Part shown: piece by piece, positions 18,811-28,864 of the stretch | Position numbering within the stretch: the first letter of the stretch is position 1 | How the letters are laid out: every line of letters starts with the position of its first letter | Source of the DNA: an uncultured Propionibacteriaceae bacterium | Lineage (GTDB): Bacteria; Actinomycetota; Actinomycetes; Propionibacteriales; Propionibacteriaceae | Assembly: GCA_945911015.1 (NCBI GenBank) | Contig: CAMDZW010000007.1 | Location: forward strand, 1 to 64,000 | Length of the DNA: 64,000 nt | Direction of reading: 5' to 3' | Made by a program: the position numbers and the translations under genes | The notes under the pieces: generated by a model | Seen by the model: only the letters and a program-made list of their open reading frames with translations | What the model was told of the DNA's origin: nothing | Databases searched by the model: none

Positions 18811-20016
18811 ATGGCGAAACGATCTTCGGCGCCGGCGCGTGAGACCGTGGGCGATGATCGCCGCGCCGGGCACGCGGCGCCGTGGGTCATCGACGCGCTG
18901 CTCGGGACGGCGGTCGCTCTCGCACTCGCACTCATCATCGCTACAGGTTCGGGCGGCACCAAGCTTCCGGATGTCATCGCTTACCTGTTCGCGGCTGGCT
19001 TCGGTGCCCTGATGCTGCTGCGCCGGAGGATGCCGCGGACGGTGCTTCTGCTCAGCGGGCTCGGATTGTTCGCCTACTACACCCTCGACTACCCGCCGAT
19101 CGGTGTCGCCGTCCCGGTCTTGGCCGCCTTGTTCTCCGCGGCCGAGGCCGGACTGATGCTGTGGTCGACCGGAGCAGCACTCGTCGTGTTCGCCGTCTCC
19201 ATGTTCTACCGGGTCTACGACGGCGGAGAGGCGATCGGGCTTCTTCTCGGCTACGAGTCCGTCTCCAACATCGCCCTGTTCGCTGCCGCGATCGCACTCG
19301 GATACAGCGTTCGAGCCCGCCGCCTCCGGGCGGCACAACAGGCCGAGATTGCCCGACTCACCGAAGCACAACTCGCTCGTGAGGCGGAGTTGCGGATACA
19401 GAGCGAGCGTGAGCGAATCTCCCGGGAACTGCACGACACGGTGGGTCACACCATGTCGGTCATCTCCCTCCAAGCAGGGGTCGGGGCCGAAGCGGTCGGG
19501 CGGGACGACCGCGCGGTCAGCGAAGCCCTCGACCGCATCCGTTCGGCCAGCACACGATCGCTCCAAGAGTTGCGCTCGATGGTGCGTATCCTGCGTTCAG
19601 CCTCCGAACGCGACGAGACACGGAGCATTCAGTCGCTCTCGGCCGTGCCGGAACTCGCGGACGCGGCGAGGGGTGCCGGCGTCGAGGTCACAACCGATAT
19701 CACCGCGGTCCCTTCGGAGTTGTCCGCTCCGGTAGACGCGGCCGCTTACCGAGTGATCCAAGAGTCCATCACCAACGTCGTCCGTCACGCCGGGGCCACT
19801 CACGCGCAAGTGAAGGTCGGCATCCGTGACGACCGGCTCCACATCAGCGTCACCGACAACGGGCGCGGAGCGGCGACCGATGACGGCGCGAAGAGCGGTT
19901 ATGGAATGGCTGGCATGAGCGAACGGGTCAGGTTGCTCGGCGGGTCGTTGACCACTCGTTCCTTCGCTGACGTCGGGTTCGCCGTCGAGGCCACGATCCC
20001 CGCGAGGCTGCCATGA
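18811..20016 (+). CDS. NarL-type sensor histidine kinase
   Basis: 401 residues. An N-terminal membrane domain with about six helices (~25-165) is followed by a coiled linker (AAQQAEIARLTEAQLAREAE), a HisKA_3 domain with ERISRELHDTVGH and phospho-acceptor His208, and an HATPase_c domain with ESITNVVRHAG (N box) and DNGRG (G1 box). It is the membrane sensor of a two-component pair; the response-regulator ATG overlaps its stop (ATGA). The signal is unknown; LiaS/DesK-like relatives sense envelope stress. Confidence 0.88.
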   Translation: MAKRSSAPARETVGDDRRAGHAAPWVIDALLGTAVALALALIIATGSGGTKLPDVIAYLFAAGFGALMLLRRRMPRTVLLLSGLGLFAYYTLDYPPIGVAVPVLAALFSAAEAGLMLWSTGAALVVFAVSMFYRVYDGGEAIGLLLGYESVSNIALFAAAIALGYSVRARRLRAAQQAEIARLTEAQLAREAELRIQSERERISRELHDTVGHTMSVISLQAGVGAEAVGRDDRAVSEALDRIRSASTRSLQELRSMVRILRSASERDETRSIQSLSAVPELADAARGAGVEVTTDITAVPSELSAPVDAAAYRVIQESITNVVRHAGATHAQVKVGIRDDRLHISVTDNGRGAATDDGAKSGYGMAGMSERVRLLGGSLTTRSFADVGFAVEATIPARLP

Positions 20017-20714
20017 TCCGAGTCGTGCTGGTCGATGACCAAGAACTCGTCCGAACGGGCTTGCGCACGCTCGCCGAACACGACGGCGACATCGAGGTCG
20101 TCGCCGAGGCCGACAACGGCAGCGCTGGGATCAGCGCGGTCCGCCAGTACAAGCCGGATGTGGTCCTCATGGACATCCGCATGCCGCAGATGGACGGTAT
20201 CGCTGCGACCCGGGCCATCGTGGCCGACCGCTCGCTCACGGACGTGCGGGTCGTGGTTCTGACGACCTTCGATGAGGACGAGAACGTACTGGCGGCGATC
20301 CGAGCAGGATCGGCCGGCTACCTCCTTAAAGACATCGCCCCCGCCGACCTGCGAAGCGCGATCCGCACCGTTGCGTCCGGCGACGCCCTGCTGTCGCCAG
20401 CGATCACGCGAAAGGTCATGGGCACCCTGGCGGGACTCGCGACCACCAGCACTCACCCGGCGCTGCTCGACTCGCTCACCGACCGCGAACGCGAAGTCCT
20501 CACCCGGATCGGTATGGGCGAGTCGAACGACGAGATCGGCGCAAGCCTGCACATCAGCCCTGCCACCGCGCGCACCTACGTCAGCCGACTCCTGTCCAAG
20601 CTCTCCGCCCGCGACCGCTCGCAACTCGTCATCCTCAGCTACGAATCCGGGCTCATCAGCCCCGGCAAAGCCCTCCCGACCGTTCCCTCCGGCACCGCGA
20701 GAATCGGGGATTAG
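20013..20714 (+). CDS. NarL/LuxR-type response regulator
   Basis: 233 residues. Receiver domain with acidic pair D8-D9, phospho-acceptor D54 (VLMDIRMP), Thr in VVLTTF and Lys in LLKDI; C-terminal LuxR helix-turn-helix (LTDREREVLTRIGMGESNDEIGASL as a span; recognition helix ISPATARTYVSRLL). It is translationally coupled to the kinase. Likely targets are the divergent small membrane genes and the pair itself. Confidence 0.9.
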   Translation: MIRVVLVDDQELVRTGLRTLAEHDGDIEVVAEADNGSAGISAVRQYKPDVVLMDIRMPQMDGIAATRAIVADRSLTDVRVVVLTTFDEDENVLAAIRAGSAGYLLKDIAPADLRSAIRTVASGDALLSPAITRKVMGTLAGLATTSTHPALLDSLTDREREVLTRIGMGESNDEIGASLHISPATARTYVSRLLSKLSARDRSQLVILSYESGLISPGKALPTVPSGTARIGD

Positions 20715-20754
20715 CTTTGCGGAGCACCGCATCCCGCCCATACATGAGGATGGG

Positions 20755-21632
20755 TCAGCCTGCGACGCCGCCGGACGGCGAGTCGAGCTGCTGAAGTGCC
20801 GTGTCGAGCACGAGCGCCGAGTGAGTCCAGAGCAGCGCGCCGCCCGCCTCGTCGATCACCGACCGGCAGGCACGGGGAATCCGTGCGGTGAGAAGCGCAC
20901 CGTGACGGGCGAGTGCACCTGGTCGCGGGCCCCGAATAGAACGGTGACAGGGATGGTGATTGCAGACAGATCGATGTCCCAGCGGGCGGCAGCCATCATC
21001 GTGTCCGCAACGTACCCGACGCCGCTTCCCGTGAAGCCCTCCGCGAGTGCGGTGCGGTAGAGCGCGTCGAATGCCGGCCCGCTGTAGACGGCGCGATCCC
21101 GCTCGTCGGATCCGTCGCGAACCATCGTCCGCATTGCTTCCGGGGTGAATGATCTCAACAGGTCCCGTGCCGCGTCCGGGGCGTTCTGCACGAGGTCGGG
21201 AAGAGTGCGTGCGGCTTCGGGCAACAACGCGTGAACGGACGGGTGTGCGACTTCGTCTGCAGGTGAGACGAGGACGAGATTCTGAGCCCACCCCTCAGCG
21301 GCTGCGGCGAGACCGAACAGAGCGCCCTGCGAGTTCGCGACCAGAGAGACGGTCGGGTGCTCGTCACCGGTCACACTCACGACGAAGGCGCGGTAGTCGG
21401 CTGCGGTCGAAGCTGCGGTGCGCGCGGGGTCCGGGGTCGAACCGCCCATACCCGCGCGATCCATCGTGATCAGCCGGACACCATAGGCGTCGAACAGGTC
21501 TTCGCCGAAGATCATCGACTTGCCTGTTCCGGCCCCAGCGATGAACAAGATCGGTGTCCCGTCCTCCGGGCCATGGACATGACCAGTCAACGATCGATCC
21601 GAAGAACGACTGACATGACGAACAGAGCGCAT
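20755..21632 (-). pseudogene. Alpha/beta hydrolase disrupted by a frameshift near its C-terminus
   Basis: The frame from ATG 21632 encodes 258 residues with the nucleophile elbow ANSQGA (Ser where GxSxG is usual) and an acid residue in FGARDQVH, then runs into unrelated sequence and stops at 20856. The expected C-terminus (HGALLTARIPRACRSVIDE, GGALLWTH with the catalytic His, LDTALQQL) continues in another frame from about 20920 to 20755. A single-base indel thus separates Ser/Asp from His. This is a pseudogene or a sequencing error; it converges with the response regulator. Confidence 0.6.
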
Positions 21633-21763
21633 CGGTTCAGCCTAGATGGGTGTGGGTCCTGGTGGTCTTCCAGGAACTGATGACAACACAGGGGAGTGGC
21701 GCGGCGAAGGGGTGGACCATGCCGCTGGTGCTGTAACTTGGGACGTGGCGCGTCGGGAAGTCT

Positions 21764-21792
21764 GGTCGACACTTTTCTGTCTGCTGTCGACC
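21764..21792 (+). promoter_or_regulatory. Stem-loop in the nhaA leader
   Basis: GGTCGACA at 21764-21771 and TGTCGACC at 21785-21792 form a perfect 8-bp stem around a 13-base pyrimidine-rich loop, ending 16 bases before the nhaA start. It could affect mRNA stability or translation, or be a protein site; no known riboswitch class is recognised. Confidence 0.35.
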
Positions 21793-21808
21793 CTGATCGG
21801 ATGTGCCC

Positions 21809-23098
21809 ATGACGCCTAGGCCTGCTCGCCGCACGCCCACCCTGTTCCCAGCTCGCGGTACCCGCTCCGAGGCCACCCGCATCGGTGCTCTGTTGCGCAA
21901 GGAGACGGTCGGTGGTGCACTGCTTGTGCTCACGGCCGTGATTGCCATCGTGTGGGCGAACTCACCCTGGTCCGAGGCCTATTTCGCCCTGCGGGGTCTC
22001 GAGGTCGGACATGAGCCCTGGCACCTGCGGCTGAGCCTTGGCGCCTGGGCTGCCGACGGACTGCTTGCGATCTTCTTCTTCCTCGTCGGCCTCGAACTCA
22101 AACGCGAGTTCGTGGCCGGAGATCTGCGACGATTCTCCACCGCGATCATTCCGGTTTCGGCCGCAATCGGCGGCGTGGCCGTCCCCGCGCTGGTGTACGT
22201 CGCAGTCGTCGCACCGGACCCGGCCATGTTGCGCGGCTGGGCGATCCCGACGGCTACCGACATCGCCTTCGCTGTCGCAGTGCTCGCACTCATCAGCTCC
22301 CACCTGCCGAGCCCGTTGCGGATCTTCCTACTGACCCTCGCCGTCGTCGACGACCTGATTGCGATCACGATCATCGCCGTCTTCTACACCGACACCATCC
22401 AGGTTGTACCGCTGCTGATGGGTCTGATCATCGTCGGGATCTATGCGGTCCTCGCCCAGCGGTATCGCCAGTTCTTCTACCTCAGGTCCGTCGCGGCTTG
22501 GCTGGTTCTGTTGCCAGTCGGCGTCGCTGCTTGGGCCTTCATCCATGCCTCCGGTGTCCATGCGACGATCGCCGGCGTCCTGCTGGGCTTCACCATCCCC
22601 GTTCTGCACCGACGTCGCGATCAGGTCGCCGACACCGAGCCAGGCCTCGCTGAGGTGTTCGAGCACCGATTCCGACCGTTGTCGGCTGGGCTCGCGGTGC
22701 CGGTCTTTGCCTTCTTCTCCGCCGGTGTCGCCCTCGGGGGCGCTGACGGATTCGTCTCAGCCATGACCGATCCGGTGACCATCGGAATCATCCTGGCACT
22801 GGTCGCAGGGAAGCCGCTCGGGATCGTTGCCATGACGTGGCTCACCACCCGGATCCGGGGCATACAACTCGATCCGGCATTGAGATGGATCGATCTCGTC
22901 GGAGTCGGGTTGCTCGCGGGAATTGGCTTCACCGTGTCGCTTCTGGTCACCGAGCTCAGTTTTTCGGCAACCGATCCGCATCAGGACCATGCCAAGGTCG
23001 CGATCCTGATTGCCTCGGTGGTCGCGGCCGTCGTCGCATCGGTCCTGTTGGGTAGCCGCAATCGCCACTACCGCCGCATGTCCCCGACCGAAAAGTAA
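21809..23098 (+). CDS. nhaA: Na+/H+ antiporter NhaA
   Basis: 429 residues from ATG 21809 (GTG 21803 would add two). Twelve hydrophobic segments; family blocks include FFFLVGLELKREF, PTATDIAFAVAVLAL, and the paired aspartates VVDDLIAI that bind Na+ and H+. It exports Na+ or Li+ in exchange for protons at alkaline pH or under salt stress. It stands alone, transcribed toward the convergent PoxB-like gene. Confidence 0.95.
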   Translation: MTPRPARRTPTLFPARGTRSEATRIGALLRKETVGGALLVLTAVIAIVWANSPWSEAYFALRGLEVGHEPWHLRLSLGAWAADGLLAIFFFLVGLELKREFVAGDLRRFSTAIIPVSAAIGGVAVPALVYVAVVAPDPAMLRGWAIPTATDIAFAVAVLALISSHLPSPLRIFLLTLAVVDDLIAITIIAVFYTDTIQVVPLLMGLIIVGIYAVLAQRYRQFFYLRSVAAWLVLLPVGVAAWAFIHASGVHATIAGVLLGFTIPVLHRRRDQVADTEPGLAEVFEHRFRPLSAGLAVPVFAFFSAGVALGGADGFVSAMTDPVTIGIILALVAGKPLGIVAMTWLTTRIRGIQLDPALRWIDLVGVGLLAGIGFTVSLLVTELSFSATDPHQDHAKVAILIASVVAAVVASVLLGSRNRHYRRMSPTEK

Positions 23099-23139
23099 CC
23101 ATTCGACGGGGACCTGTGGCCCGCGACCGGTGCAGCGGA

Positions 23140-24864
23140 TCAGAACAGCTGGCGCCAGTTGGCTCGGGCCAGGTCGAGCAGTTCGTCACCTCGGCCCGAC
23201 ATCACCGTCCGCAACGCGTGGAGAGCAAAGCCCTTGACCTGTTCGGCGCTGACCGCCGGAGGGATCGACAGCTCCTGACGTTCACACACCACGTCGAGCA
23301 GGGCCGGACCGTCATGGTCGAGCACCTGGCGAAGCGCATCAGGCAGGTCGGCAGAACGCTCGACCCGGACCGAGAAGATGCCCAGTGCTGCTGCCACCGC
23401 AGTGAAGTCAGGGTTGTTCAGATCGGTGGCCCAGGTGACGAAACCGGCAGCCTTCATCTCAAGTTCGACAAAGTTGAGCGACGAGTTGTTGACCACGATC
23501 GTCTTGACCGGCAAATCGTTCTGGGTGAGCGTGATCAGCTCGCCGAGCATCATCGCCAGGCCACCGTCGCCGGCCAGTGCAACCACCTGCCGATCAGGAT
23601 GTGCTGCCTGCGCTCCAATCCCGTGCAGCAAGGCGTTAGCCATCGAGCCGTGACTGAACGAACCGATGAGCCGTCGCCGGCCATTCATGGTGAGGTAGCG
23701 AGCGGCCCAGACGACGGGTGAACCGACATCGGGGCTGATGATCGCGTCATCGGCTGCCGCCTCGTCGACCAGCCGCGCCAGATACTGCGGATGGATCGGC
23801 GCGTCTCCCTTGGACGGAACGGCAAGCTCGTCGAGCCGCTCCCGCGTCGCTCGATAGTGCTTGGTGGCATCGTCGAGATGCTTGCGCTTGCGACCATCGG
23901 TGATCCGGGGCAACAGAGCGCTCACTGTACTGCGGACATCGCCGACCAGGCCAAGATCGAGCGGATGTCGCCGCCCGAGCTGACTGCCACGGATGTCGAC
24001 CTGGATCGTCGTGGCGTCCTCGGGATAGAACTGTGGGTAGGGAAAGTCCGAGCCGAGGACGAGCAGCGTGTCGGCGGCCTCCATCGCCCGATAGCCGGAA
24101 GCAAAGCCCAGCAGCCCGGTCATCCCGACGTCGTACGGATTGTCGTACTCGATGTGTTCCTTGCCCCGAAGCGCGTGCACAATCGGAGCCGCGAGTCGGT
24201 CCGCCAGGGCCACCACCTCGTCATGGGCGCCGGCCACACCTGCGCCCGCCAGGATTGTGACCTTCTTTGCCTGATTGAGCAGTTCGGCTGCTCGGCCGAG
24301 CTCGTCCTCATGCGGCGGGATCGTCGGGCGGGTGCGAGTGATCACCGTGGCGCGGTCCGCGGCGGCCTCGGCCAGAGCGATGTCGCCGGGGATGACCAGC
24401 ACGGCAACTCCGCGTTCCTCGATCGCTGCACGCATGGCGATCTCCAGCAGTCGCGGCATCTGCGCCGGATCGGACACGTGCTCCACATAGACACTCGACT
24501 CCCGGAACAGCTCCTGCGGATGGGTCTCCTGGAAGTAGCCGGTCCCGATCTCACTGGTGGGGATGTGGGCGGCGATCGCCAGCACCGGGACCCGAGATCG
24601 ATTGGCGTCGTACAGTCCGTTGATCAGGTGCAGATTGCCGGGGCCGCAGGATCCCGCAACGACGGCGAGCTCGTCAGTGGTGGCGGCTTCGGCGGCGGCA
24701 GCAAACGCAGCGGACTCCTCGTGCCGCACATGCACCCACCGGATCGTGCCGTCCTTGCGCAGGGCATCGGTGAAGCCGTTCAGTGAGTCCCCGGGGATCC
24801 CGTAGACCCGTTCCACGCCGTTCGCGCGGAGGGTGGCGACGATGTTTTCGGCGATGGTGACCAT
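23140..24864 (-). CDS. poxB: Thiamine-diphosphate-dependent pyruvate dehydrogenase/oxidase (PoxB-like)
   Basis: 574 residues. ATG 24864 was chosen because upstream codons lack family similarity. N-terminal TPP pyrimidine-binding domain with conserved Glu (HVRHEESAAFAAAAEA), a central FAD/DHAP-like domain, and a C-terminal PP domain with GDGGLAMMLGEL and NDLPVKTIVVNNSSLNF. The order and GSCGPGNLHLINGLYDA block fit PoxB-type enzymes that decarboxylate pyruvate to acetate, passing electrons to quinone. Acetolactate synthase is the main alternative, but the GPGNLHL block and C-terminus favour PoxB. Confidence 0.8.
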   Translation of the reverse strand: MVTIAENIVATLRANGVERVYGIPGDSLNGFTDALRKDGTIRWVHVRHEESAAFAAAAEAATTDELAVVAGSCGPGNLHLINGLYDANRSRVPVLAIAAHIPTSEIGTGYFQETHPQELFRESSVYVEHVSDPAQMPRLLEIAMRAAIEERGVAVLVIPGDIALAEAAADRATVITRTRPTIPPHEDELGRAAELLNQAKKVTILAGAGVAGAHDEVVALADRLAAPIVHALRGKEHIEYDNPYDVGMTGLLGFASGYRAMEAADTLLVLGSDFPYPQFYPEDATTIQVDIRGSQLGRRHPLDLGLVGDVRSTVSALLPRITDGRKRKHLDDATKHYRATRERLDELAVPSKGDAPIHPQYLARLVDEAAADDAIISPDVGSPVVWAARYLTMNGRRRLIGSFSHGSMANALLHGIGAQAAHPDRQVVALAGDGGLAMMLGELITLTQNDLPVKTIVVNNSSLNFVELEMKAAGFVTWATDLNNPDFTAVAAALGIFSVRVERSADLPDALRQVLDHDGPALLDVVCERQELSIPPAVSAEQVKGFALHALRTVMSGRGDELLDLARANWRQLF

Positions 24865-24874
24865 GTCTGTGACC

Positions 24875-25621
24875 CTACGCGCCCGACCTGGGATCCCACC
24901 AGAGCTGCAGCCGCTCGGCCAGCCAATCAGGTCGCTGCAGCGGCACACCATGACCACAGCCGTCGACGACCTCGAGCTCACTGGCCGGCAGTGTGGTGTG
25001 GAGGGCCTGGGCGGACCGCCTCATCAGTCCATGTTCGCGCTCACCGACCAGGATCAGTGCCTGCCCCGGGAAGTCCGACCAGTCTGCGGGTGGGAGGAAG
25101 GTGGCGTTCTCCCGTACAGAGGTGATCAACGTCTGTTTCGTCAACGAGACCGAGGTACGCAGATAGTCGTCCATCAACGCGTCGGGGATGAACAGTTCGC
25201 GGGCCTGCAGCCGCGCAAACCAGGGCCGCCGGGCAAGCCCCGAGGTGAGACCCAACAGGCCGAGCACTGCGGAGGACCCGCGCATCGGCACCGCCTGGGC
25301 ACTGATCACACACACCCGTGCGACCAGATCGGGTCGGTGGGAGGCAAGCAGCACGGCGAGTTGGGCACCCAGTGAGAAACCGACCACGGTCACTGGATCG
25401 TCGGGATCACTGTCCAGCAAGGAGATCAGTGCATCGATGGTCGCTTCGTGGGAGGTGTACGGCTGGCTCGCGCTTGCGTCGTGGCCAGGAAGGTCCGGCA
25501 CCATCGCGGTGACCTCGCAGCCGAGATGGTCGAGCAGGGGAGTCCACATCCAACCACCGACACCACCGCCGTGCAGGAACAGCACCCGATGCGTACCATG
25601 TCCGGATCGGATGACCTTCAT
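24875..25621 (-). CDS. Alpha/beta-fold hydrolase
   Basis: 248 residues. Oxyanion-hole block FLHGGGVGGWMW, nucleophile elbow GFSLGA, acid residue in VGEREH and catalytic His in DGCGHGVPLQ, so the triad appears complete. Substrate unknown. The start codon overlaps the stop of the upstream hydrolase (ATGA), and the stop is 10 bases from the PoxB-like gene, so the three form a leftward operon. Confidence 0.8.
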   Translation of the reverse strand: MKVIRSGHGTHRVLFLHGGGVGGWMWTPLLDHLGCEVTAMVPDLPGHDASASQPYTSHEATIDALISLLDSDPDDPVTVVGFSLGAQLAVLLASHRPDLVARVCVISAQAVPMRGSSAVLGLLGLTSGLARRPWFARLQARELFIPDALMDDYLRTSVSLTKQTLITSVRENATFLPPADWSDFPGQALILVGEREHGLMRRSAQALHTTLPASELEVVDGCGHGVPLQRPDWLAERLQLWWDPRSGA

Positions 25622-26541
25622 GACGCGTCGCCGTCGAGTCGAGATTCGTCAACACGGAAAAGAAAGTCCCGTACGGAGGCCAGGAACAGCTCATGGGCTT
25701 CGAGCTGCGCCCAGTGACCGCAGTGGGGCGCCGTGACCAACCTCGCCCGAGGCATCCGCGCGGCCGCCCGACGCGAACCCGCCGGGTCGACGAGAGGGTC
25801 GTTCTCGCCGTGGAAGAACATGGTGGGCACGGTGATGCGGGAGACAACGTCACTGAGATCGTTGAGCATCCCGGTACGCCCCAGAGTCGCCTGGTTGTAG
25901 CGGCCATAGGCCACTCCGCCACGCGGATCTCTGGCCTCACGGACGAACTCGGAGACCACCGGGTCGGGCAGCGTCATCGGATCGGTGACCATGGCGTTCA
26001 AGGCGTACTTCACGAAGCGGTTCGCGAATCGTGCCATCGGCAACAGGATCCAGTCCGGCAGTTGGGCCGCGGCCCAGGCGCTGAACTGGGTGACCGGTCC
26101 ACCGACGCGTGCAGCCAGGCCACCCGGGGCGATACACACCAGTGCGGCCACGACATCGGGGCGGTCCAGTGCAAGGTTGAGGGCAACATCGCCACCCATC
26201 GACACTCCGCCGACCGCCATCGGTCCACCGAGCGTTTCGATGACGTCGGCGACCACCGCCGCCAGTTCATGGGGGCCACCTACCGGATCGAGTTCGATGC
26301 TCCCGCCAAACCCGGGCAGGTCGAGGGCCCAGACCTCCCGATCACGCCCCAACGGCTCCAGCAAGCGATACCAGGAGATCCCGGCGTTGTCCGTGCCGCC
26401 ACCGTGGACCAGCATCAGCGGCAGCCGACCCGGCGTGGGCTCGCCGGAGCACAGCACCCGGACGGTTCCGGCGCCGGTCTGGATGTGGTGCGTCCTGGCA
26501 CCGGGCGGTGTCAGCGGCACTCGGGGGAGGGCATCAGTCAT
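25618..26541 (-). CDS. Alpha/beta-fold hydrolase
   Basis: 307 residues from ATG 26541 with GAGG 5 bases upstream. It has [11 protein letters not shown], the nucleophile elbow GVSMGG, the acid residue in [10 protein letters not shown] and the catalytic His in [15 protein letters not shown], as in C-C hydrolases and lipases of the MhpC type. Exact substrate unknown. First gene of the leftward operon with a second hydrolase and the PoxB-like gene; divergent from nadE. Confidence 0.8.
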   Translation of the reverse strand: MTDALPRVPLTPPGARTHHIQTGAGTVRVLCSGEPTPGRLPLMLVHGGGTDNAGISWYRLLEPLGRDREVWALDLPGFGGSIELDPVGGPHELAAVVADVIETLGGPMAVGGVSMGGDVALNLALDRPDVVAALVCIAPGGLAARVGGPVTQFSAWAAAQLPDWILLPMARFANRFVKYALNAMVTDPMTLPDPVVSEFVREARDPRGGVAYGRYNQATLGRTGMLNDLSDVVSRITVPTMFFHGENDPLVDPAGSRRAAARMPRARLVTAPHCGHWAQLEAHELFLASVRDFLFRVDESRLDGDAS

Positions 26542-26666
26542 GGGGTCCTCGTCAGTCGGCCGACAGGGGAGTGGGCTCCGGGGACTCCAACTGTAGGCGC
26601 AGCGATCACCGCTGTCAGTCCCGCTGGCGTCGCACGGCTGTAACACAACGATGGCAGGATGGGTCC

Positions 26667-27488
26667 ATGCATCCGTTGCAGGCCGAAATCATTGCCGCGT
26701 TGGACGTCCAGCCGCAGATCGATGCTGCCGCCGAGGTGCGCCGCCGCGTTGACTTCCTCAAGGACTATCTGACCAGGTCCGGAGCCAAGGGATTTGTGCT
26801 GGGGATCTCGGGCGGGCAGGACTCCACCCTGGCCGGCCGACTCGCCACTCTTGCCGTGACTGAGTTGCGCGCCGCGGGAACCGAGGCCACCTTCATCGCT
26901 GTACGTCTCCCGCACGGCGTCCAGCAGGACGAGTCCGATGCCCGGGCGGCCATGCAGTTCGTCGATGCGCCCGAGGAGGTCACCTTCAACATTGCGGCCG
27001 CCACAGACGCTGTGGCCAATGAGTACCGCAGCGCGACCGGTGAGCCGATCACTGATTTCAATCGTGGCAATGTGAAGGCACGTCAACGGATGATCGCCCA
27101 GTTTGCCCTTGCCGGGCAGCGATCCCTTGTCGTCATCGGCACCGACCACGCCGCAGAGGCAGTGACCGGATTCTTCACCAAGTTCGGTGATGGAGCTGCA
27201 GATGTGCTGCCTCTGGCTGGCCTCACCAAACGTCAGGGCAGAGGTTTGCTTGCTGTGCTCGACGCTCCGGGCCACCTGATTGCCAAGGTGCCGACGGCCG
27301 ATCTTCTCGACGACGAACCCGGCCAGACCGACGAGTCGAGTCTGGGACTGACCTATGAGCAGATTGACGACTACCTCGAAGGTCGCACGATCGACGAGGC
27401 CGCTGCAACCAAGCTGGAGCAGCGCTACGTTTCCTCACGCCACAAGCGAAATCTACCGGTCACTCCCGACGATATCTGGTGGCGTTGA
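26667..27488 (+). CDS. nadE: Ammonia-dependent NAD+ synthetase
   Basis: 273 residues. It amidates deamido-NAD+ to NAD+, the last step of NAD synthesis. ATP pyrophosphatase motif SGGQDSTLA at 48-56, '[16 protein letters not shown]' and '[19 protein letters not shown]' are diagnostic. No N-terminal glutaminase domain, so ammonia is the donor. The last 36 bases overlap the convergent MFS gene. Confidence 0.96.
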   Translation: MHPLQAEIIAALDVQPQIDAAAEVRRRVDFLKDYLTRSGAKGFVLGISGGQDSTLAGRLATLAVTELRAAGTEATFIAVRLPHGVQQDESDARAAMQFVDAPEEVTFNIAAATDAVANEYRSATGEPITDFNRGNVKARQRMIAQFALAGQRSLVVIGTDHAAEAVTGFFTKFGDGAADVLPLAGLTKRQGRGLLAVLDAPGHLIAKVPTADLLDDEPGQTDESSLGLTYEQIDDYLEGRTIDEAAATKLEQRYVSSRHKRNLPVTPDDIWWR

Positions 27489-28757
27489 GGTCTCCGGCTC
27501 GGGAGTCTGCCGGGCGGCTGCGATGGCTGCTCGCCCCGACGGAACCACCACGGCCACGCTGATCACTATCACCGTGACGACCCCGGCAGCGATCAACAGT
27601 GTCTGGACCCGGACCACATCGGCGAGCGGGCCGAAGATCACCATCCCGATCGGGGTGGCCAGTGCCATGACGATCCCGACATAGCTGAAGACCCGTCCGT
27701 GCTTCTCCGACGGCACGATCTGCTGCATCAACGTGGTCACCGGAGTCGAGAACATCGGCACGACCAGACCGAAGCAGAACATGAATCCGTAGAACACCCA
27801 CAGGTTCGGGCTCAGGCCCAGACCGACGGTCAATACGGCGAATGCGTACGTGGCGACCAGAATGAGCCCAATCCGACTCCTCCTGGCGAGCAGGGTGGCC
27901 ACCAGGCCGCCGCCGATCATCATGCCGACGCTGAACGCTATCTCCAGGACCGCAAGCTTCCACTCCTCGTCGCCGAACTCGCGTGCCACCATCAGCGGAG
28001 TGATGAAATTCGGCGCGACGGTCAGCAGGAAAACCACGGCGAACACGACCAACAACCAGCGGACCACCTGGTGATGCCAGATGTAGCGCATCCCCTCGAC
28101 CAGGTCCTCCCGGTAGGAGGTGACTGTGGCCGACGTACGGACCACAGTGCCGACCGGCACCAGCAGCAGAAAACCGATCCCGACCACCGCGGTGACGACA
28201 TCGAGGTAGAACACCGGCACTATGCCGAAACTGGCAAAGATTGCTGCGGCGATCGCCGGGGCCACCAGCGACATGCCAGCGTTGATTGTCTGGAACATGC
28301 CGTTGACTCTCATCAACTGATCGGTCGGCACGATCTGGGGGATCATCGCCTGCACGGTGGGCGCCTGGACTCCAGCCCCAAATGACCGGATCCCGACCGC
28401 CAGGAGGATGATCCACATCTGGGTGATGCCGAGACTCATCACGATCGCCAGCACCAGCGTGACGGTCGCTATTGCCGCATCAGCCATGATGGCCAGACGT
28501 TTGCGGTTCATCCGGTCGGCGAACACACCACCGAAGATCGACACCACGCCTTGCGGAGCGAACGCGGCCAGCGCATACAAGGCCACGGCAAGCCCAGACT
28601 TGGTCTCCAGCGTCACCCACCACATGACGACGTACTGGACGACCATCGACCCGAACAGTGAGATCAGCTGCCCGGACAGGAAGAGAGCGGCGTTGCGCTT
28701 CCATCGGGCAGGATTGGGTCCGGCAGCAACATCAGGCAATTGAGGATGTGAGGTCAT
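27453..28757 (-). CDS. MFS transporter (MFS_3, EntS-like exporter)
   Basis: 434 residues from ATG 28757 (a GTG at 28811 is possible). Twelve hydrophobic segments; the motif [18 protein letters not shown] between helices 2 and 3 and '[19 protein letters not shown]' are typical of the MFS_3 group that exports siderophores or drugs. Substrate unknown. It overlaps the 3' end of nadE on the opposite strand. Confidence 0.8.
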   Translation of the reverse strand: MTSHPQLPDVAAGPNPARWKRNAALFLSGQLISLFGSMVVQYVVMWWVTLETKSGLAVALYALAAFAPQGVVSIFGGVFADRMNRKRLAIMADAAIATVTLVLAIVMSLGITQMWIILLAVGIRSFGAGVQAPTVQAMIPQIVPTDQLMRVNGMFQTINAGMSLVAPAIAAAIFASFGIVPVFYLDVVTAVVGIGFLLLVPVGTVVRTSATVTSYREDLVEGMRYIWHHQVVRWLLVVFAVVFLLTVAPNFITPLMVAREFGDEEWKLAVLEIAFSVGMMIGGGLVATLLARRSRIGLILVATYAFAVLTVGLGLSPNLWVFYGFMFCFGLVVPMFSTPVTTLMQQIVPSEKHGRVFSYVGIVMALATPIGMVIFGPLADVVRVQTLLIAAGVVTVIVISVAVVVPSGRAAIAAARQTPEPETSTPPDIVGSDR

Positions 28758-28864
28758 CGTCTCGACTTCTGGCTCGGTTGCCGGCACAGACTGAGACCGG
28801 GCGACGGACACACTATCGCCGCCACCGTCGAGACGCGAACGCTTTTGTCTTGGCCGTGGACTAC

